This document shows positions 59,432 through 64,000 of a DNA stretch of 64,000 bases, piece after piece. Position 1 is the first letter of the stretch; each line of letters begins with the position of its first letter. Below the pieces are notes generated by a model. The model had not been told where the DNA came from. It saw only the letters and a program-made list of their open reading frames with translations, and did no database searches. The DNA is from JAHELQ01 sp964491915. Its GTDB lineage: Bacteria > Acidobacteriota > Aminicenantia > UBA2199. Location: positions 16,846 through 80,845 of the forward strand of contig CAZBHS010000025.1 in the NCBI GenBank assembly GCA_964491915.1. Reading direction: 5' to 3'. Both the position numbers and the translations under genes were made by a program.

Positions 59432-60104
59432 TTATTTGGTAATCTTATAGATGAATAATTTCTCGACCTCTGCGTCCGGTCGTTTGCCCAGCAGATAGCC
59501 ATCTTTGGTAAATGCAAACGGCACAAATCCATCTTCAATATCGAACCGTTCTTCGAACGTCCCCTCGCTGGAGAACTTCAAGCAGAAAGTGCGCCTATCA
59601 TAGTCTTTGTAAGTCCGATAGTACTTCGCATCTATGAACACATACCAATTGTCGGCAAAATTAACAATGCCTCCGATGTTGGCCAGATGAATATCTTTCA
59701 ATAAGTCCAACGACATTTTATTCGCGGTAATGAGCCGCATGGGATAGCTGTACTTTTTATCGATCTCGTATTCAAACTCCAGCAATTGTTTTCCTGAAAC
59801 TGAATACAAGTAAAAAGCCAGCGGATTAGCTGGATGGACACAGGAAATCTCCGGGTCCTTTCCCTTTTTGCCCGATACTATGAATGAAGTTGCCCTGCCA
59901 ATCATATTTGGCCACAAAATTTCCCAATTGATCGCAGACAACAATCTCCCTCTCCTCCGTCAGCGCCGCCCCGGAGAGTCGCTGAAACATATAATTATCC
60001 CGGTCATCCCCAATAGTCTTCACCAACCGGAAATGCCTCTCGAATCCAAATCCCACCGACTGCGCAAACCAAACCACCAACAAAACCAAGCAGACTCTCT
60101 TCAT
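59432..60104 (-). pseudogene. Frameshifted secreted 6-bladed beta-propeller protein
   Basis: The ATG at 60104 gives a signal peptide (LVLLVVWFAQSVGFG) and propeller strands (EREIVVCDQLGNFVAKYDWQ, then GNFIHSIGQKGKGPGDF, a hallmark of 6-bladed propeller proteins), but the frame ends at PSS shortly after. The next frame continues naturally with NPLAFYLYSVSGKQLLEF, WYVFIDAKYYRTYKDYDRR and DGYLLGKRPDAEVEKLFIYKITK to 59432. One extra base between about 59826 and 59850 accounts for the break. Joined, the protein would be about 224 residues, shorter than most relatives, so it may also have lost its C-terminal half. It starts five bases after the hsdR stop and may be read from the same transcript. 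Confidence 0.75.
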
Positions 60105-60109
60105 TTTGC

Positions 60110-63100
60110 CTACCCCGCTTGTTGGAGCCAGTCGTGAGTGAAGAGTTCCGCTTGTTGGAGGACGGTGTCGGTGGCGATTTGTTGTTGGTCGGGGGGGTAG
60201 CCGTATTGGCGGAGGAGGCGTTTGACCGCGACTTTCATTCGGGAGCGGACGCTCTCTTTGATGTTCCAGTCGAGGGTGGCGTTCTTTTTGAGTTTGATGA
60301 CCAATAGGGACGCCAATTTCCGTAAAGCGTCCCGGCCCATGAGGTCGCGGGCGCTTTGGTTCTCCGCCAGGGCGTCGTAGAAGGCGAGTTCGTCTTCGCC
60401 CATTCCCATGGATTCGCCGCGGTTGGATTCGTCGCGAAACTCCTTCGCGATCTCGATGAGTCTGTTCAACATGTCAAACGACGAGTACTGGTCGCCCTGG
60501 TAGCGGTGGATGGCCTGCTCCAGCATGTCCAAAAACCGTTTGCTCTGGACGCGGTTCTTTTTGGAGCGGGCGCGGATTTCTTTTTTCAGCAGGGATTTGA
60601 GCAATTCGGCCGCCAGATTTTTGTGCTTCATGCCTTTGATCTCCTCGAGGAACGGATCGGATAAGATCGATATCGACGGCTTCTCGATCCCGGCTGCTTC
60701 GAACACGTCGATGACCTCTCCGGCTCGCAGGGCTTCATCCACCACCCGGCGAATGGCGGACTCGATCTCGGCGGGACTGCGCTTGCCCGGTGTTGTGTCG
60801 AAGGTTTGCAGGCGGGCCTTTACCGCTTGAAAGAACGATACCTCCTCTTTGACCGCCATGGCGTCGGCATGGGGGATCGACAATGCCAATGCCCGCGAGA
60901 GCGCGGTCACTACGGAGATAAACCGGGTTTTTCTCTCATCGGAGGCGAGGATGTATTCTTGCGCTTGCAGGATCATCGAGAGCTTCCGGGAGACTGTGGC
61001 GTCAAAGTAGGGCCAATAATCGAAGCCCCTCGTCAATTGCCGCGCCTGTTCTAGTTTTTCCAGCAACAAGTTTACGGCGTCGTCCTGGTACGAGGCCGGT
61101 TCGCCTTTGCCGCCGCTATTGGAATAGAAGGCCAGAGCGCGTTTCAATTCGGAGGCGATGCCGATGTAATCCACCACCAGGCCGCCGGGCTTGTCGCCGA
61201 ACACCCGGTTGACGCGGGCGATGGCCTGCATCAAGTTATGGCCTTTCATGGGTTTGTCGATGTACATGGTGTGCAGGCACGGGACGTCGAAGCCGGTGAG
61301 CCACATGTCGCAAACAATGACAATCTGCAACGGATCATCGGGATCCTTGAACCGGTCGGCGAAAAGACGGCGCTGCCCTTTGCTGGTCTGGTGTCTGGTC
61401 ATGGCGGGTCCGTCCTGGGAGGTGGAGGTCATCACCACTTTGATCACCCCTTTGTCGAGGTGGTCATCGTGCCATTCGGGGTGGATGGCGATGATCCCGT
61501 CGTAAAGGAGGGCGGCGATGCGGCGGCTCATGGCGACGATCATGGCTTTGCCCCTGAAGACCTCCTGCCGCGCGTGGTAGTGGCCGATGATATCTTCGGT
61601 CAGGGCCTTCAACCGCTCTGTACTGCCGGCAATGGCTTCCAATCTCGTCCATTTGGCTTTGGCTTTGTCGGCGGCGTCCTGGTCTTCCCGCTCCAGTTCG
61701 TCGTCCAATTCTTCCACCAGGGCGCGGCCTTCGTCGTTCAGGAAAACTTTGGCCAGCCGGCTTTCGAAAAAGATTTTGACAGTGGCGCCGTCGCGCTCCG
61801 CCTGGGCGATGTCATATATATCGATGTATTCTCCGAATATCTGTTTGGTGTTGCGGTCGCTCTCTTCCACCGGCGTTCCGGTGAATCCGGTGAATGTGGC
61901 GTTGGGCAGGGCGTCCCGCAGGTATTTGGCGTATCCGTACACGGTCTTTTTGCCCACCACCTCTCCATTCCCGTCCAGCACGTCCCGTTCGCGGGCCAAA
62001 AATCCGTATTGGCTGCGGTGGGCTTCGTCGGCGATGACAATGATGTTGCGTCGCTCCGAGAGTAAGGGATAGCTGTCTTCGTCCTCGAAGGGGGAGAATT
62101 TTTGGATGGTGGTGAAGATTACGCCGCCGCAGGCTACGTCGAGGAGTTCGCGCAATTGTTGTCGCGTCTCCGCTTGCGCCGGTTCTTGCCGCAGCAATTG
62201 CCGGCAGGCGGCGAAGGTGTCGAAGAGCTGGTCGTCCAGGTCGTTTCTGTCGGTGATGACAATGATCGTCGGATTGTCCAATTCCAACACCATTTTCCCG
62301 GCGTAAAACACCATAGAGAGCGATTTCCCGCTGCCCTGGGTGTGCCAGATCACCCCTCCTCGCCGGCGGCCTCCGCCCGACGCCGCCTCTATCCCTTTGC
62401 GCACCGCTTTGTTGACGGCGTAATATTGATGGTAGGCGGCGATTTTTTTCTGCACCGTCACCTGGGTGAGGCCGGTGTCGGGATCCTCCCGTTTGGTTTT
62501 CTCGAATATTGTGAAGTGGCGGATGATGTCCAGTAGGGTCTCTTTGGTGAGCAGGTGGTCCAGCATCACTTCCATTTGCGACCGTTTCGCCTCTTGTTCG
62601 TCTTTATTGGCGTCCGGTCGCCAGGTGGAGAAACGGGAAAACCCGGCGGTCAACGAACCGGCCTTCGCTTCGAAGCCGTTGGATAGGATCACCAGGCCGT
62701 TGTAGTAAAATAGCGCGGGGATCGCCTGTTTGTAGGTGGCGATTTGGTTGTAGGCTTTCTGGAGGTTGCCGGTGTCTCCGGCTGGATTTTTGAGCTCCCC
62801 CACCGCCAACGGCAGTCCGTTGACGAAGATAATCAGATCGAAGCGTTTCTGAACTCCGTTTGAGGTGATCACCATTTGCCGGACCGCGGTAAAGGTGTTT
62901 CGCTCCGGGTGGTGGAAATCAATGAGCGACACCCGGTGGCCGCGAATGTCGCCGTTCTGCATAAATTCCACGAGCACGCCTTCGGTCAGCATGTGATGGA
63001 ATGTTTCGTTATTGGCCATGAGGTCCGCCGACGGTAGATGCAGAACTTGTTTTACCGCGTCTTCCCGCGCCGTCTCCGGGATCGAGGGGTTCAACCGCTC

Positions 63101-63265
63101 CACCGCGCTCCGCAGCAAGCCTTCCAGCACGACGTCATCGAATGATGGTCGCATCCGTTTTACGTTATCCGGGCCGGTTTCCACTCCGTCCAGAGTTTCA
63201 AATCCATTTTCCGCCAACATGTCCATTGCCAGCAATTCGATGCTGTTCTCGTCTAGTTTCGCCAT
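60110..63265 (-). CDS. hsdR: Type I restriction enzyme R subunit HsdR
   Basis: About 1051 residues, normal for HsdR. It contains an N-terminal PD-(D/E)XK nuclease (LPLAVGELKNP near residue 157, then YNQIATYK), a helicase motor with Walker A in TQGSGKS (near 310) and DEAH in ADEAHRSQYG (near 411), and a long helical C-terminal region that docks on the methylase complex. It cleaves unmodified DNA after ATP-driven translocation. The open frame runs 92 codons further upstream, but that part is 21-bp repeat sequence. The start at 63265 (MAKLDENSIELLAMDML) has AAAGGA upstream and matches where family members begin. No hsdM or hsdS is within the window; they would lie beyond the right edge or elsewhere. 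Confidence 0.93.
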   Translation of the reverse strand: MAKLDENSIELLAMDMLAENGFETLDGVETGPDNVKRMRPSFDDVVLEGLLRSAVERLNPSIPETAREDAVKQVLHLPSADLMANNETFHHMLTEGVLVEFMQNGDIRGHRVSLIDFHHPERNTFTAVRQMVITSNGVQKRFDLIIFVNGLPLAVGELKNPAGDTGNLQKAYNQIATYKQAIPALFYYNGLVILSNGFEAKAGSLTAGFSRFSTWRPDANKDEQEAKRSQMEVMLDHLLTKETLLDIIRHFTIFEKTKREDPDTGLTQVTVQKKIAAYHQYYAVNKAVRKGIEAASGGGRRRGGVIWHTQGSGKSLSMVFYAGKMVLELDNPTIIVITDRNDLDDQLFDTFAACRQLLRQEPAQAETRQQLRELLDVACGGVIFTTIQKFSPFEDEDSYPLLSERRNIIVIADEAHRSQYGFLARERDVLDGNGEVVGKKTVYGYAKYLRDALPNATFTGFTGTPVEESDRNTKQIFGEYIDIYDIAQAERDGATVKIFFESRLAKVFLNDEGRALVEELDDELEREDQDAADKAKAKWTRLEAIAGSTERLKALTEDIIGHYHARQEVFRGKAMIVAMSRRIAALLYDGIIAIHPEWHDDHLDKGVIKVVMTSTSQDGPAMTRHQTSKGQRRLFADRFKDPDDPLQIVIVCDMWLTGFDVPCLHTMYIDKPMKGHNLMQAIARVNRVFGDKPGGLVVDYIGIASELKRALAFYSNSGGKGEPASYQDDAVNLLLEKLEQARQLTRGFDYWPYFDATVSRKLSMILQAQEYILASDERKTRFISVVTALSRALALSIPHADAMAVKEEVSFFQAVKARLQTFDTTPGKRSPAEIESAIRRVVDEALRAGEVIDVFEAAGIEKPSISILSDPFLEEIKGMKHKNLAAELLKSLLKKEIRARSKKNRVQSKRFLDMLEQAIHRYQGDQYSSFDMLNRLIEIAKEFRDESNRGESMGMGEDELAFYDALAENQSARDLMGRDALRKLASLLVIKLKKNATLDWNIKESVRSRMKVAVKRLLRQYGYPPDQQQIATDTVLQQAELFTHDWLQQAG

Positions 63266-63387
63266 CCTATCGTTCCTTTGTTTTTTGATGCGTGATTTTA
63301 CAAAATTCATTGTACCCGGACGCGGGAACTTTTGCAACCGTCTTTGAAGAATCGCTCCCAGAGGGTTTTTTAGTTGCCGATGGGACA

Positions 63388-63645
63388 GATTGTACAGCTT
63401 CAAGGACCGGTTGTACGACTTCGAGGACTGGTTGTACGGGTAGAAGGACTGGTTGTACGGTATCAAGGACCGGTTGTACGGCACATTCTCTCTATGCAGG
63501 TGATTTTCTTCCAGAATCACTCGTTTCAACTCTCGAAGCACATAATTTTATCCCAGGGCCACCTACTTTTTCCTTCGCTCCAGATGATTTTGTTTCCCAA
63601 GCAGATGATTTTATCGCCGCGACAACTGAAACTATCTCCCAGAAA
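63388..63645. repeat. Degenerate tract with 21-bp period upstream of hsdR
   Basis: Two blocks share one 21-bp phase. In the first, TTGTAC recurs with GTAC at 63392, 63413, 63434, 63455 and 63476, inside units such as GGACTGGTTGTACGG. In the second, units begin at 63499, 63520, 63541, 63562, 63583, 63604 and 63625 around a GATGATTTT core and usually end in CA. The first block shares GATTGTAC and the 21-bp spacing with the palindrome array at 1543-1738. Frames through it give heptad-like translations, which I regard as artefacts. The tract ends about 120 bp before the hsdR start. Confidence 0.85.
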
Positions 63646-63907
63646 GGTGAATCCGGTTTGCGCGCTGGTAAAACCAGGTTCCGGTACAAATAATATCTAT
63701 GCGCGCCCGGCGCATTTGGCTTCAAACCCCCTTTTTTCCACCAACGCGAAGTATAAAACAAAGTTATATCTATATATTCGCACCTCGCCTGCGTTTCAAT
63801 CCCAACCACAGCGACAAATCCAACCTGTAGGGGCGTGGCCACCGTGCCCGCCCTGATGCGACCGCCAACAAACGTCTCCCACCAACGTTTCCCGCCGGGC
63901 GTTCGCA
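63646..63907. other. Intergenic DNA with no supported gene
   Basis: No gene can be supported. A minus-strand frame runs through (63492-63908), but it includes the repeats and has no domain or ribosome site. Around 63827-63860 the segment CCTGTAGGGGCG and the following CCACCGTGCCCGCC resemble half of a GC-rich interspersed palindrome common in bacterial intergenic DNA. Confidence 0.5.
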
Positions 63908-64000
63908 CTATTTTCGCTTCCAGACCACCCCAATATTCTCAATCACCAGCATCTCATCATCAAATTCTACCTTCACTAACGAGCCTTCCCTACCTAAAGA
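63908..64000 (-). CDS. C-terminal end of an unidentified gene, cut by the window edge
   Basis: The last 30 codons of an open frame enter from the right edge and stop with TAG at 63908. The translation (SLGREGSLVKVEFDDEM, then LVIENIGVVWKRK) has the alternating acidic and hydrophobic pattern of a real protein ending in beta strands and a basic tail. I cannot assign a family from 30 residues. It is on the same strand as hsdR and about 640 bp upstream of it. Confidence 0.45.
   Translation of the reverse strand, partial: SLGREGSLVKVEFDDEMLVIENIGVVWKRK

Noticed and set aside
63266..63541. Longer HsdR with a repetitive YNQS-type N-terminal extension
   Set aside because: The extension is translated 21-bp repeat. 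The ATG at 63265 has a ribosome site and matches the family N-terminus.
63492..63908. 138-codon minus-strand frame
   Set aside because: It runs through the repeat tract and GC-rich intergenic DNA, with no ribosome site and no recognisable domain.

Overview
The window looks like part of a metagenome-style scaffold: it has a 10-N assembly gap, several frameshifts and two genes cut by the window ends. It comes from a Gram-negative bacterium with moderate GC, short operon spacing and a full type II secretion operon. The combination of giant NRPS/PKS genes, a T2SS operon led by PKD/TolB-like genes, and beta-propeller proteins recalls uncultivated Acidobacteriota or Aminicenantes relatives. That is an impression of style and is not proven by the sequence.

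Layout. (i) 1-1150, minus strand: an AT-rich two-gene defence-type pair, an AAA ATPase followed by the first 30 codons of a subtilisin-like protease (IetAS type). (ii) 1150-1890: no convincing gene, but a striking array of nine CCGTAC-N5-GTACGG palindromes spaced at 21 bp. (iii) 1890-5396, plus strand: a giant DUF2339 membrane protein, ending at a convergent bidirectional terminator. (iv) 5504-12386, minus: two paralogous secreted subtilases with a jelly-roll-like insert, an Ig-like domain and propeller-like repeats. (v) 12526-24670, minus: a 13-gene type II secretion operon (lipoprotein, TolB-like, gspH-I-J-K-L-M-C-D-G-E-F) with a clear promoter and a near-leaderless first gene. gspH is frameshifted at a T9 run. 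The two subtilases lie directly downstream and are plausible cargo.

(vi) 25328-58579, minus: a three-gene hybrid NRPS/PKS assembly line read from high to low coordinates. Protein A is C-A-PCP-KS-AT-KR-ACP-C-A(Thr-like)-PCP-C. Protein B is C-lobe-A[radical SAM + B12-binding insert]-PCP-C-A(basic-residue-like)-PCP-C-lobe. Protein C is KS(no AT)-[assembly gap]-DH-KR-ACP-C-A-PCP-KS-AT(malonyl)-KR-ACP-TE. By collinearity the product would carry five amino acids and three ketide units and be released by the terminal thioesterase. The most remarkable feature is in protein B: a radical SAM core and a B12-binding domain, in reversed order, are embedded inside one adenylation domain between core motifs A2 and A3. 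That is a site where methyltransferases interrupt other A domains.

(vii) 58580-60104: decayed DNA upstream of the cluster, including the C-terminal remnant of a SyrD/YojI-like cyclic-peptide ABC exporter and a frameshifted propeller gene. (viii) 60110-64000, minus: hsdR of a type I restriction system, preceded by a second tract with 21-bp periodicity and by the tail of an unidentified gene. Across the window a 9-mer, GGGGACAGG, occurs 21 times, almost always on the coding strand and in all three reading frames of the NRPS/PKS genes. This suggests a DNA-level signal. No tRNA, rRNA, CRISPR array or intact transposase was seen.
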